From positions 43,989,843-44,053,842 of the forward strand of contig CM051038.1 of NCBI GenBank assembly GCA_027627225.1: a stretch of DNA of 64,000 nucleotides, written 5' to 3'. The translations under genes were made by a program, and so were the position numbers. The stretch comes from Congeria kusceri. Taxonomy: Eukaryota; Mollusca; Bivalvia; Myida; Dreissenidae. Under the pieces are notes generated by a model. That model was not told where the DNA came from, searched no databases, and saw only the letters and a program-made list of their open reading frames with translations. How positions within the stretch are numbered: the stretch's first letter is position 1; every line of letters begins with the position of its first letter. Positions 25,501-34,341 of the stretch are shown in pieces.

Positions 25501-28500
25501 TACAACGAAAAATAACAACAAACAAAGTTAAATGTTGCTCGCGATGGTGATTTGCTACTGTCCTGATTTGTTACGTTTATACGGTCACATATCCGGTTTC
25601 AGACGTTGACGAATGCCAGACAAACCCGTGCAAGAACGGCTGCACGTGCATGGACCTCGTGAACGACTACAGCTGCACTTGCATCTCGGACTGGGAGGGA
25701 AAAGACTGCGAACAGGGTTAGGGAGAACCTTTACTCTGATTTACGGTTGAATCACGCATTAAATCCGTACTAAACTGCAACTGTTACGGAAATAAAATTC
25801 GTTTCTACAGATCTTTCTCAAATAGTACAATGGTTCCAAATATTTAACAGTAAACTAAACTATAAAGAACTAATCAAAAAGTTTTAGACTGCATTACTAA
25901 ATATGCAATGTTAAAGACAGAGTTAAGGTAAGTGTTGTAAAGTATGACGTAGCCACGAACGTAACCATATCATAAATGCGTGTAGTTGGGCACATTTTGT
26001 AGTGCAGGGTCACGCACGGATGCCGGTTCACTCAAGAAATCTGATTTCAGATCAGGACAAGAGCGCGGACCACCCCTGCCAGTTCGGACAGTGTGTGGAT
26101 AAGCCGGAAGGCTTCGTCTGCAACTGCGTACCTGACTACACCGGTCGCCTGTGTGACTATGGTAACGATGTTTGCTTTCTCGTTAATTCAAATCTACTGT
26201 GTAGAAAATTCTGTTTTCTACACAGTAGATTAGAATTTTCGCGAAAGCATGGTCTTGGGAAAAAAGTTTAAAATTTCGGAATTAATTTGATTTAAATTTG
26301 TAGATCTATAATTGATTTGTTACATGTCTTGAGTCCATGCACGCGTTTTTAACTTAATTTGATTGGCAACTCAGTAATGACTAACTATCACCTTCTTGTA
26401 TTTAGTTCAATACCAACAGTTGTGTGTAACCGAAGCATATGGCGGAACGAAACAATCTGAGCGAAGAACATTCACAGAAATAATATATGATTTGAAGAGG
26501 TCTTCTACGACGTTCACGAGTTTGTTAGTGATAAAAAAACACCGTAACAATTGATGATAAAATATATTTATTTTATATTCAAATCATCCTCTTTGCCTTA
26601 TAGATCCATAAGCCTATGGACGGCCAGTGGAGCGCGTGGCAGCCATGGCAGGGGTGCTCGGTCTCGTGCGGGGACGGCGTGCGCAAACGATACCGCAAGT
26701 GCGATGATCCGAAACCCGATTATGGCAGGAAGCCGTGTATAGGAGAGGCGTTCGAACAGGAAGTGTGCTGCGGTGCCACGTCTTGCCCAGGTAGGCGTGG
26801 TTAACGAATGCTTGACCTGTAACAGCGGATGAAATTTACAACCATATGGTATCGTTTGCTATTGCTAATTTACGGGCTACTGTGATATACTCTGATCATT
26901 ATATGAATTTAGCCTGGCTGGAAAAAAATAGCTGAGTGGAACCAGTCTGTGTTAGTTGCTTTAAGGAGTCTGTGTTAGTTGCTTTTAGGAGTATTCCTTC
27001 TTCGGCTGATAGTTTGCATGATTTTGTTTTATAAACTGCGGACTATAAATATTTTACAACATTGTTTAATCAAGTAAACAAAAGTCATTGGCATCGTTTG
27101 TGTTCCATAATGTTTCTTATGCTTAATTCATGTCCAGAGACTATTATAACATAGAAGTCGTATCCATTATTCCACTGCTGTTTAGCGATCTGTATTTTTT
27201 TAAATTTAATTAACCTTGAAATACACAAAAACTATAATTTAATAATTATAACAATTATTCCAGTGGCTGTTAGCGGACAGTGGGGCTCGTTGTCGGAACC
27301 AGGTGGCTGAAGTGCCACGTGCGGGGAAGGAGTTGCCATGAGAACCAGGTCTGAACAGTATAACTGTGTATGTGTAAAACTTTGTGTAGCGAACAACTAG
27401 TGATTACACTGCAAACGTACTGGATTTCTCAAGCAATTTTTTGCAGCCTATTCCACAATCGTGTATACCTTAAATGAGACACACATTTTCAAATGCAGGA
27501 CACGAATCAACGGTAGTTCTGATTTGTTGTGAATTTGTTAGTGTTATTGGTTACACATTTGCTTCAACATGTGCTACAGGCATATCAAATATAACCAATT
27601 CAATGTGTTAGTTTTATTGCTTACATGTTGGCTTCAACGTGTGCAAAAGACATATCAAATATAATATAAAATATCAAATATAATAAAGAAAGTATATAGA
27701 TCATAATAATAAGACCTAGTAAGTATACATATGTACACGTACTTATATTTCCTCAGGTAATGCGACAGCCCCGGCCCCCCCCCCCAAAAAAAAATGGCGG
27801 CAAACCTTGCCAGGGCAAGTCGACCCAGACCGAGAGCTGCACCAAGAGGAAATGCACGAGCGACAGCATCAGCTACAGCGACAACTACAAGAACGTAAGT
27901 GAACATGTTTGAGGCGTGTCGTGGGAAACCCGGGCTTAATGCGTGTGCGTAAAGTGTCGTCCCGTATTAGCCTGTGCAGTCCGCACATGCTTAACCGGGA
28001 CGACACTTTTCGCTTGTATGGTATTTTCGGTTTCGAGGTACTGTCTTCTAAACATAAATCCAAAGACGACACTTTACACTCATGCATTAAGCCCGGTTTT
28101 CCCACGACGCGCCTATTTTGTTTATCAAACATTCAGTAGGCATGCATTCAAGTGACTGTACAAGGTCTCGTCTGCTGTATGGGTGCTTGGTAACTGATCT
28201 GAAATAAAAGACGTTCAGATGTTAAAAATGGTTTCTTTATTGATGCATCTTGAGTTTGTTTGATATCTTTTTTAGTTGCTTAATGCAATGACATAATTTT
28301 AAGTGGACATAGTTGAAAGGTTTTTTTTCTACAACGTTTAGGGGCCTACCGGTTGGTAACAATAATTAGCGGTTTATTGACATGGCAAATGCATTAGACA
28401 TAAATTGGTACTCACATGTTTAATTAAGAAATAACTTTCGATTTAGAGTTGTTAACCGGCTTTTAAACAACGATTTGGAGTTCATATGCGCAGGAATTAA

Positions 28501-30237
28501 ACTACGGTTTAATATACCGCATCAGAACGACATATCGTTGTTTATTAGCCGATAAACAACGATAATGCGAAAATTATTTCGATTCTAACATGACCGAACA
28601 ATATATTGTTCATGTGCATTTTATAATGCTGTATATTCTACAGTTTCGGAACTATTTTTTCGGGTTGTTTATTGGTAGTTTAACAACGGAAAATTGTGTT
28701 CCTTGTCTACAGAAAACTCTGCGTGTCATGTTAGAATGTACGTTTTGTTTCAATAATGAACTCGTTTATTGTTAAATCGTATTGTCTTTCAAACATGCGA
28801 AATAAGTTTTATGGACAATATTAGCATCCCGTGGATATATTAGAGTAAGTGAATTAAAGGTATTTCCCTATTACAGTACAATGTCTATGGACACTTATTT
28901 ATTCAGAGAAATCAACACATGACATTCTATCACTTTTCACAAATGCCTTACGTTATTTTGAGAATAAAGCTTAACCGCTGTGCACTGTTGTTCACAGTTG
29001 CCCCCAATAACTACTTCACGTGCGCTAGCGGAAGTATCACGTGCATCGAGAAGGCATTCGTCTGCGACTGTACGAGCGACTGTGATGACTCGAGCGACGA
29101 GCAGCCCCAATGGGCCGGATGTAAGGACTACTTCTGTGCCGGAAAGAGTGGCGCCGAGGGTGAGTGGTTCTTTTCTATGAGAATTGTTTAAATATCAATT
29201 CAGACTGTTTTGATACCTGATCAGTCTTAGGTACCGGGTCGCCTACTGCATTAATTAATTGAGGCGTGTCGTGGGAAACCGGGCTTAATGCATGTGCGTA
29301 AAGTGTCGTCCCGGATTAGCCTGTGCAGTCCGCACAGGTTAATCCAGGACGGCACTTTACGCCAACGGTGAATTTATGTTTAGAAGAGACTTTCTTAAAA
29401 CAGAAAATACCATAAAAGCGGAAAGTGCCGTCCTGGATTAGGCTGTGCAGACTGCACATGCTTATCCGGGACGACACTTTACGCACATGCATTAAGCCCA
29501 GTTTTTCCACGACACGCCTCATTTTTTTAATGTTTGAAAAAAAAGCCTATTAAAGCCATACAATTCGTTTCCATTTTTTCTAAATTTATCTGAAGTTCAA
29601 TGTTTCAACCCACTTATAGACGTAAATGGCTCTTTGGTTAATTTACTTGTATTTATTAAGAGTATTAATTACGTTCTCACGAAATTAAGTGTCAACGCGG
29701 TTTAAGTCTTGAAAATATCCGAAAATGTGTTGTGTTGCAAATATAGGTTTCTCGATTTTATTTAGAATGGTTTACGTGTTTTATTACTACTTATCGACTA
29801 GTTTTGATAAACACCTTGTGTGGTTGACATTTCATTCGTCTGATTAAGAGAAACCATTGCTAACTCTTATCGTACTAGTGCACCGAATATTGACATGTCT
29901 GTCGATGTTTTAACTTTAAATGGCAAAAAATACAAATACCGTATTCACTTTATGCGCAAAGCAAATGGATGTCGTTTTAATGTTGGTTGCTACATACACG
30001 AATTAAATAACTCAATGAAATATCATTGAAATAAATGTTTTAGCGAAATCAGCCAACAATAATTATAATGAACTTAATAAAATTGACCGGACAACACTAC
30101 TTCAAAAGTAATTCATTTTAGACTATTTCGACTGTGCATTTGGTGTCAAACTGACTCGTTTTTCAGGTGCAAACGGTCTCACATGGCTGATGTTGCTGGC
30201 CGGTCTGCTAGCTGCCCTTTTTGTCCAGTACATGTAA
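13468..30237 (+). CDS. multidomain secreted, GPI-anchored-type protein: signal peptide-WSC-EGF(x7)-TSP1(x2)-LDLa (14 exons, lesions)
   Basis: Fourteen exons (listed separately) were found from splice sites plus domain cysteines, about 575 codons in all. Most exons are phase 1-1, the usual arrangement for extracellular modules. The signal peptide, WSC, EGF, TSP1 and LDLa modules place it outside the cell. The last exon encodes a small-residue stretch, a hydrophobic tail and then stop, as in GPI-anchor signals. Family knowledge suggests adhesion, carbohydrate binding or matrix roles; the exact function is unknown. Problems are a frameshift in the first EGF exon, an in-frame TGA in the second TSP1, phase breaks before TSP1-1 and before LDLa, and missing cysteines in WSC and two EGFs. 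It may be a decaying gene, a gene with missed exons, or one with assembly errors. AATAAA at 31057-31062 is a possible poly(A) signal. Confidence 0.6.
13596..13661. mobile_element. TGAGGCGTGTCG MITE, minimal copy without internal hairpin
   Basis: Both ends (TGAGGCGTGTCGTGGGAAA and its inverted partner TCCTAAGACACGCCTCA) are joined over only 66 bp. None of the internal GATTAGCCTGTGCAG hairpin is present. Confidence 0.8.
14405..15150 (+). repeat. degenerate molluscan repeat with about 165-bp internal units
   Basis: It opens with TTCACCTTAGCACAGGGTGC and GAGCTTTTGTGATCGCC, the same head as the element at 56.4 kb. Diverged units follow, each with a GCTGGATTTC block, an AATTTCATAGAAAT-like block and a GGGGGCGGGGCAG-like block. 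A separate fragment of the same type is at 15720-16060. No coding potential. Confidence 0.65.
15720..16060 (+). repeat. fragment of the same degenerate repeat
   Basis: GGGGACGGGGATGCTTTCC, TATGGCTATATAGAAA, GCTGGATTTCGAACTAATTTC and GAAACTTGCTTAGCGACCTAG match units at 14.6-15.1 kb. It lies in the first intron of the WSC/EGF gene. Confidence 0.6.
16488..16715 (+). CDS. exon 2: WSC-like domain lacking its central cysteine pair
   Basis: The acceptor is GTTTCAG/GG and the donor is TGGG/GTACTG, phase 1-1. Translation gives [13 protein letters not shown], then [30 protein letters not shown]: the start and the second half of a WSC domain (putative carbohydrate binding). The canonical middle with CxxxC is missing, leaving six cysteines rather than eight. 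An acceptor-like run TTTTTTTCAG sits exactly at the gap (16565-16573). Confidence 0.65.
17203..17306 (+). CDS. exon 3: EGF-like module with frameshift
   Basis: The acceptor follows a poly-C run (CCCCAAG) and the donor is ATCA/GTAAGT. The first half reads [15 protein letters not shown] in phase 1. The second half ([15 protein letters not shown]) is in another frame. At 104 nt the exon is not a multiple of three as its phase 1-1 neighbours require; two extra bases or one missing base near 17245-17255 would explain it. Confidence 0.6.
17337..17461. mobile_element. TGAGGCGTGTCG MITE, one-hairpin copy
   Basis: 125 bp with both termini and a single degraded internal hairpin (GGATTAGCCTGTGTGGTCGG). 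It lies 30 bp after the donor of exon 3. Confidence 0.88.
17553..17832 (+). repeat. tetranucleotide microsatellite (GGGT)n-(GGAT)n-(GGAC)n
   Basis: About 280 bp passes stepwise from GGGT repeats to GGAT repeats to GGAC repeats. Open frames on both strands (WVGG / HPPT, MDGW / PSIH) are by-products of the 4-bp unit. The GGGT block has G-quadruplex potential on the plus strand. Confidence 0.95.
17833..18095 (+). repeat. about 44-bp minisatellite, six copies
   Basis: The unit CCACATGAAATGGACACATC plus CCCGTACATTTGTTTATTATAAG recurs from about 17841 to 18090, with the last two units diverging. It directly abuts the tetranucleotide array. Confidence 0.85.
18231..18341 (+). CDS. exon 4: calcium-binding-type EGF, fourth cysteine replaced
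   Basis: The acceptor is TATCCAG/AT and the donor is GTCG/GTAATG, phase 1-1, 111 nt. It reads [15 protein letters not shown], then [14 protein letters not shown]. The DINEC start fits calcium-binding EGF. The fourth cysteine, normally Y-x-C, is Arg, which would leave an unpaired cysteine. Confidence 0.75.
18445..18560. repeat. short palindromic element
   Basis: ATAATATCACACC near 18449 and GGTGTGATATTTATTGTATTATA near 18535 form inverted ends around CAACCGAGGCGTAAGCCGAGG. Related TATCACCC motifs occur in the loop of the large foldback just downstream. Confidence 0.5.
18700..20330. mobile_element. foldback element with arms of about 0.7 kb
   Basis: The left arm (about 18700-19435) is matched in inverted orientation by the right arm (about 19562-20330) around a spacer of about 125 bp. 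Example pairs are GACCAGTCATGGCGATTTC (19188) with GAAATCGCCATGACTGGTC (19785), and CAGTTTTCACTCG with the inverted match near 19957. Point differences and indels are scattered through the arms. No transposase frame. It lies in the intron between exons 4 and 5. Confidence 0.8.
20331..20765 (+). repeat. molluscan repeat, 3' portion
   Basis: ACTACTGGACAGAATACAATGAAAC and a second CTACTAGCCAATATTCAATAAAAC block suggest a degenerate internal repeat. The end TACTCAGGTGAGCGGTTTGTGC and CATCATGACCCTCTTG matches the 3' end of the element that ends near 58.6 kb. Confidence 0.6.
20780..20893 (+). CDS. exon 5: EGF-like module
   Basis: The acceptor is TTTTACAG/AC. The exon reads [16 protein letters not shown], then [15 protein letters not shown], with all six cysteines. 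No strong donor is present; AAAT/GTCGGC at 20894 keeps phase 1-1 and 114 nt. If unspliced, the frame stops seven codons later at TAA. Confidence 0.7.
21321..21388 (+). repeat. 33-bp tandem duplication
   Basis: Two copies of CGACCGACAACTGAGTTGTC plus AACCAACCTTTA. Each contains the palindrome CAACTGAGTTG. Confidence 0.9.
22064..22177 (+). CDS. exon 6: calcium-binding EGF module
   Basis: The acceptor is GTTGTAG/AC and the donor is CAAG/GTTGAC, phase 1-1, 114 nt. It reads [16 protein letters not shown] and [18 protein letters not shown]. It has six cysteines and the C-x-N-x4-Y-x-C-x-C Asn/Asp hydroxylation consensus. It is nearly identical to exon 7. Confidence 0.8.
22748..22861 (+). CDS. exon 7: calcium-binding EGF module
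   Basis: The acceptor is AATTCAG/AC and the donor is GTGG/GTACGT, phase 1-1, 114 nt. It reads [34 protein letters not shown] and INCDV, with all six cysteines. The close match to exon 6 points to recent exon duplication or conversion. Confidence 0.8.
23081..23171 (-). repeat. tRNA-derived SINE head (degenerate)
   Basis: On the minus strand, an A-box-like GCGCAGTTGGTTAAAGCGC and a B-box-like GAGTTCGATAACC occur in order within 91 bp. It does not fold as a full tRNA. Pol III promoter remnants of a SINE are the best reading. Confidence 0.55.
23559..23650 (+). pseudogene. relic EGF exon interrupted by about 41 bp
   Basis: After GTGTAG, the sequence reads [10 protein letters not shown] and then enters about 41 bp of T-rich sequence (23587-23626). 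Exon-like sequence AAAAACAGAGCAGTC...AACAAT resumes after it, matching KNGAVCNN of the neighbouring exons. No donor remains. It is a dead copy of the exon 5-7 type. Confidence 0.65.
24160..24275 (+). repeat. 39-bp tandem repeat, three copies
   Basis: Units starting GACTTCWCGGACCCCAKATT followed by TTTCGGTCC-like sequence begin at 24160, 24199 and 24238. Confidence 0.85.
24548..24845. mobile_element. MITE-like element with G/C-run inverted ends
   Basis: The left end is TTTCCCCAGGGGGGGGGGCGG and the right end is CGCTCCCCCCTGGGGGGAAA, inverted relative to one another about 0.3 kb apart. The interior is non-coding, with further CCCCC/GGGG patches. Confidence 0.55.
24926..25138. mobile_element. 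short inverted-repeat element, about 0.2 kb
   Basis: AATTCACGGGGACGACAGTC at 24927 is matched inverted by GACTGTCGTCCCCGTGAATT at 25112-25131. The similarity runs on to GTAC on the inner side. The interior is AT-rich. Confidence 0.7.
25603..25716 (+). CDS. exon 8: calcium-binding EGF module
   Basis: The acceptor is GGTTTCAG/AC and the donor is CAGG/GTTAGG, phase 1-1, 114 nt. It reads [16 protein letters not shown], then [16 protein letters not shown]. It is more diverged than exons 5-7. Confidence 0.8.
26051..26161 (+). CDS. exon 9: EGF-like module without first cysteine
   Basis: The acceptor is GATTTCAG/AT and the donor is TATG/GTAACG, phase 1-1, 111 nt. It reads [15 protein letters not shown], then [16 protein letters not shown]. 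Five of the six EGF cysteines are present; the first is replaced by Ser. Confidence 0.72.
26186..26237. other. perfect 18-bp-stem hairpin just after exon 9
   Basis: AATCTACTGTGTAGAAAA and TTTTCTACACAGTAGATT flank a 5-nt loop. Beyond one A/A mismatch the stem continues with AATTC/GAATT. It lies 25 bp past the exon 9 donor. Confidence 0.85.
26604..26790 (+). CDS. exon 10: thrombospondin type 1 repeat 1
   Basis: Translation gives [20 protein letters not shown], then [21 protein letters not shown] and CCGATSCPG, a complete TSP1 with WxxW and CSVSCGxGxxxR. The donor CCAG/GTAGGC is phase 1. The likely acceptor (CTTATAG/AT) gives phase 0, which does not fit the phase 1 donor of exon 9. An unseen exon or an indel is implied. 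Confidence 0.75.
27264..27367 (+). CDS. exon 11: first half of TSP1 repeat 2, with in-frame TGA
   Basis: The acceptor is TTCCAG/TG (phase 1) and the donor is AACTGT/GTATGT (phase 0). It reads [13 protein letters not shown], stop, [13 protein letters not shown]. The TGA at 27308-27310 sits where TSP1 has its first Cys, so a single base change from TGC or TGT explains it. The second conserved Trp is Leu. The splice signals look intact. Confidence 0.65.
27757..27894 (+). CDS. exon 12: second half of TSP1 repeat 2
   Basis: The acceptor is TTCCTCAG/GT and the donor is AAC/GTAAGT, phase 0-0, 46 codons. It begins with a Pro/Lys stretch from long C and A homopolymers, then [20 protein letters not shown], the usual end of a TSP1, then a Ser/Tyr/Asn-rich linker. 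The homopolymers are a likely place for sequencing error. Confidence 0.65.
27910..28115. mobile_element. TGAGGCGTGTCG MITE
   Basis: Both termini are present. The left hairpin is nearly intact (GTATTAGCCTGTGCAGTCC); the right hairpin is lost. The copy starts 15 bp after the exon 12 donor. Confidence 0.88.
28426..28745. mobile_element. MITE-like element, ATAAACAACGAT family, copy 1
   Basis: It starts AAGAAATAACTTTCGATTTA. Inverted TTGTTTATYRGCCGATAAACAACGAT motifs recur, with TCAGAACGACATATCG and a tail that includes ATGTTAGAATG. Copy 2 is at 48911-49248, inside an SLC23 intron. Confidence 0.65.
28998..29159 (+). CDS. exon 13: LDL-receptor class A module
   Basis: The acceptor is TTCACAG/TT and the donor is GAGG/GTGAGT, phase 1-1, 162 nt. 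It reads [27 protein letters not shown] and WAGC. The six cysteines and the acidic D-x-S-D-E calcium site match LDLa. The exon 12 donor is phase 0, so an exon between 27.9 and 29.0 kb may be missing. Confidence 0.78.
29260..29521. mobile_element. TGAGGCGTGTCG MITE, two-hairpin copy
   Basis: 262 bp with both termini and two GGATTAGCCTGTGCAGTCC-type hairpins around a spacer (TTTATGTTTAGAAGAGACTT). Confidence 0.92.
30167..30237 (+). CDS. exon 14: C-terminal hydrophobic tail (GPI-anchor-type signal) and stop
   Basis: The acceptor is TTTTTCAG/GT, phase 1, matching exon 13. It encodes [19 protein letters not shown], then VQYM and TAA at 30235-30237. Small residues at the exon 13/14 join followed by a hydrophobic tail that runs to the stop fit a GPI attachment signal. 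A single-pass membrane anchor with no cytoplasmic part is the alternative. Confidence 0.7.
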
Positions 30238-31520
30238 TAAGACCGAGCTACTGATACCCGGCTCTACACCACCAGGCCAACGGATAACATGGACTGTGAT
30301 TGAACGCTTTTTTGTATGACTCATATCAATAGTCCATGTATTATGTTTTATATGTGATAGTCGTTATAACGAGTGTGTATATAAGCGCGTACTGATTGTG
30401 TATCAAGTTCGTTTGACAGTTTTAAACGTTTGCCGCATATTCCGTTTATACAAGATCCTTAAGGCGAGAGTTTTTTTAATTCCTGGTTCTCGGATCCGCC
30501 GACCCGATTTTTTTCCAAAAAGCAAAAAAAAAAAATGTGTAGCATGTAACCCATATCATAAAATTGACATTTTGAAAGGGTTTCAACCTGTAGCACGGAA
30601 TGCAAAAAAAAAATAATGTCATGGCATGGTTATCATGTAGTGATTAAGTTAATGTTGTGTAATATGATTTTTGTAAGTAATAATGCATTAAGATTTTAAT
30701 ATCAATGTCCATTTTCAGTTGTGAAATTCTAGTCATTAATTTACTCAATTCTTTGGTGGTGTGTTGTTGTTTTTTTCCCTCCTCCAATCGGACACTTTTT
30801 CAAACATGTACGAGAACAAAGAAATTAAAAACAAACTCTGGCCTAAGGGACATTGGTAATGCAAGTATGCTATGTACGCTATTAAAGTGCATATGAAGAT
30901 CACTGTAGTGTCTTAATACAGTAAATGTAGAACATGGTCATCCCCAGTACCATTTCGTAAGCTCAGATTGTTTATTTGCATACTAGTTTGAACCATAAAA
31001 GTCTATGCCTTCTTTTGTAATGCAGGAATGTGAGCACATTGCAACATCACGTGACCAATAAAAGTAACAACAATGGCGACCAGTACAGCACCGTATATGA
31101 TTTTTACGTATTGATGCATATCACAATGAAAAAACAACTTTCATCGTACTGAGTTTTGTTTTGTAAATGCGTGTACTTACATGCCCTCGTTATGTGTTAT
31201 TTCTTGTTTTGTTATTGGTGTTTTTGTTGTTCATTATCATTAAATATGAAACATCAACAATGTGTTTTTCGCTTTGATTTAAACAAAATTAAAAATGCTT
31301 GGACTAAACAATATAATATTTGTGGCCCCAGAAGTGGAGGCGGTAAAATATGGCAAATCTAGATTGTTTTGATAGACATTTCCCTTGATCTTGCACACTT
31401 TATTCATGACACTTTGATCTCAGAAGAAACCTAAAAAGGGACCTGATAGGGCTACACACACCGAGTTATTTCCCACTGTTCGCAAAATGCAAAAATGATT
31501 GAATGCACTACTGGCAATTT
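30238..31520 (+). other. 3' flank of WSC/EGF gene, no gene recognised
   Basis: AT-rich sequence that probably includes the 3' UTR. Candidate poly(A) signal AATAAA at 31057-31062. There are A-runs at 30525-30535 and 30604-30613. No domain or RNA gene is seen. Confidence 0.5.
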
Positions 31521-31528
31521 CTTTTTAT

Positions 31529-32214
31529 TAGGGATGTCAACGAATAATCGAATATTCGATTATTCGAATACCTAACCGAGTATTCGAATAAAATACAGTT
31601 ATTCAAATAACAAAATGAAAAATATCTTAAGAAATGAAAAATATACATATCCTCTGCACGGTGATCTTTTGTTTAGACGGTTTGCTATTTTGTCACACCA
31701 TTTAACACCTTGGTGCTAGAGTGCGCAACTTGTGAAAAAAGTTTATAATCAACAGGAGGTAGATTGACACCTATGATGTGGACCCATATGTCGTCTGCAG
31801 ATCTAATTATGTTTTTAAAGATAGCATGTCTAAGAAACGGGACTTCAAGTGTAACAAAATGATTACACCTAAAAAAAAAAGATTAAAAAGTTAAACAAAT
31901 AATGTTTAACTAATGTGTATATAGATCTAATGTGAAAAGCGTTTACGCATTTTGATTTTTTATATCATATTGTTTTCACGCAAGCTTTACAAAGCAGACT
32001 CGCGTAGTTTTAAGGGCGCTGCCTACTGTTATTTTTTCTTAAGACTACTTAAATATGAGTTTGATACTCTCTTAATGGTTTGCATTTTTCAAGCATTTTT
32101 TGTTGATCGGGTATTATAAAAATCGCATGATGTTCTATATTTTTAAACATACATTTTATATAATCTCTTCTAATATTTATACTAAATCAGATGATAATGA
32201 TTATGCTGCTGATG

Positions 32215-32247
<33 letters not shown>

Positions 32248-32349
32248 ATGATGATTGTGATGGTCGCAAAAATGACCAAATATTCGAATATTAGTCAAAT
32301 ACTGACTTCGAATATTCGAATAGCGTTTTAGTATTCGTTGCCATCCCTA
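31529..32349. mobile_element. hAT-like non-autonomous DNA element with 8-bp target duplication
   Basis: The left terminus is TAGGGATGTCAACGAATAAT and the right terminus is the inverted ATTCGTTGCCATCCCTA. Flanking octamers CTTTTTAT and CTTGTTAT agree at 7 of 8 bases, the duplication length of hAT transposons. Both ends carry ATTCGAATA repeats. The interior has a CTG/ATG microsatellite (about 32205-32255) and no transposase. Confidence 0.72.
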
Positions 32350-32379
32350 CTTGTTATTCCATCTTGACCAAACTTGCCC

Positions 32380-34140
32380 TGTTTGTGTATGACAATACAA
32401 ACTCGGACGAAGTCGAATATGGTCCAGAACAGACCAAAAACACAAGAGTTATTGCCCCTTGTTCATTTCAAAAACTTCGTTGTTTTCATGTTGATCACAC
32501 TAGCGCAGTCTTTGAATGATCATATTATCTCAGAAAGAAAACTGTTGTTATATCAGGCCTCAAATACAGTTATATTCCCTTAATCATGTTAAAGACTGCG
32601 CAAGATAGAGACTCATTTGTCATGCAATTTTGACGAAACGTCCAAAGTTTATGTATATTCATTATCATTAGGTCACGGAGAGATTTGAATGTGGCTCAGA
32701 ATCGAGGATTAACATTAAAACACACGGTGTCTATACTTTGGTACCCAGTTTTACAATGTGCCCTCTAGAATAAGGTAATGACTGTGCCAAGTTCTTACAT
32801 TTTACACGCCCGTCTCAATTAGCCAAGAACGGCGTCGGAGTGTACGGCGTCCAAAGACTTTGTCCGGAGCATAACTGTGTCCGGCATGGAATGCTATATA
32901 CAAATATTTATATTCAGATGAACATTATAAGTCGATGTGCTGCGCGCAAAGATCAAGTTCCTAGGTCCAAGGTCAATGTCACATACAAAGATCAAATGGC
33001 AATAATAAGAATGACATTTTGTGTCTGAACCACATAATCAGCATACATTAATGTGACTATGTCTTCAAAAACAGCTTCGGGGGGATATCAGAATACAATC
33101 GGATATAAAGATAATAATATTGGCATATAATAAAATTACAAATTATGTTTACATACTGGCAAAAGCGTTTTCGCATACTGAGCAACAAAAACTTACGGAT
33201 TACTGAAATACTCAACGAGACACATCGTGAGACAAAAATAACCGTGAAATTGTTGGTTGCTCCCCAATAATGAGCTTTTTCAGTTAATGAGAATGCAATA
33301 AAAAATAAAACAAAAGGCTACCAATTACTGCAAGACCATTTTTGTAATCATGAAACAAAAATACCGAACTAAACTGTAACTGTAATAACAACAGTGAGGT
33401 GGAACACGACCACTAGTATCTTTATTTATTCCCACCCAGTATCATTGAATTCCAGACGATTGTTCCATAGAAACAGTCGTGACAGAAAGAATGATCATTA
33501 TTATTTGATAACGTAATCAAACCAGCGACTTTATGTTCCCCCAAACATTTTCGGAAATAATCAAAATAATCAGATTGGAATTACCCTACAGTTTTAACAT
33601 GTCATCTTGGTAGCAATGCTGCACATAACGAATCATTGAAAAATACCACATTTTATAATCAAAGGACAACTCAGACAAAAATCATTAGACTGAAATAGCC
33701 AAACGATGCTAACAACTAGCGCGGAAACAAACAATACCATATTTTATAACCAAAGGGCAATAACTCTATGAAAAATAATCTGACGAAAATCACGTAATTA
33801 ATATGCATATGTTCTCTCCGTATAGCTCGGACCAATTAACCTGACACTGACCTTTATACGCGCATATATTAGGCCGCTTTTCCATATAGCCGCATTTACA
33901 TCCCTATCCATTAACGCGTCCGTATCCGCATAATTACTATTCGGAAAGCACTGTTCCTGTATCCACACATTCACCGCCGAATATTTTAATTTAATTGTGT
34001 TCTTATTTGCAATAAGTAAATATGCCAGAGTTAGAAGAATTTTAACAACTTGACATTTTCGGTTGCAAATATTTAATGCGATTATGTGAACGTTATTCAC
34101 ACATTAATCGTTCGAGTCATTAGTTCCTGAGAACTAGCGT
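32380..34140 (+). other. non-coding stretch with one 170-bp-type repeat unit
   Basis: A single degenerate unit related to the 3.4-4.1 kb array lies at about 32838-33000 (TTTGTCCGGAGCATAACTGTG, CCTAGGTCCAAGGTCAATGT). Otherwise it is AT-rich with no gene or RNA recognised. Confidence 0.5.
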
Positions 34141-34149
34141 AAGAAAATA

Positions 34150-34341
34150 CCCAAGTTTATCCGCAAGCGCTGGAAGGAACTAGATGGGTCTGTACACCGT
34201 GTTTTCGAGCAATTCCCACAAGATGTCATCGAAAAGCGACGTAAACTGGTACCAAAGATGAAAGAGACGAAGCGGCTGGGTAAGCGAGCATACCTTGCCT
34301 ACGACACCCTTTACGTCGATGGAACCGCGGTCAGAGCGTAG
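34150..34341 (+). pseudogene. LINE-2 ORF1 C-terminal fragment ending in TAG
   Basis: It reads FIRKRWKELDGS, VFEQFPQDVI, KRLGKRAYLAYDTLYVDGTA and ends RA-TAG at 34339-34341. It matches the C-terminal domain of LINE-3 ORF1 almost throughout. Confidence 0.8.

Noticed and set aside
27869..28155. Recurring frames of the type [18 protein letters not shown] (also near 29.3, 48.5, 49.8, 53.0, 59.6 and 60.8 kb)
   Set aside because: Conceptual translations of the TGAGGCGTGTCG MITE, on either strand; not proteins.
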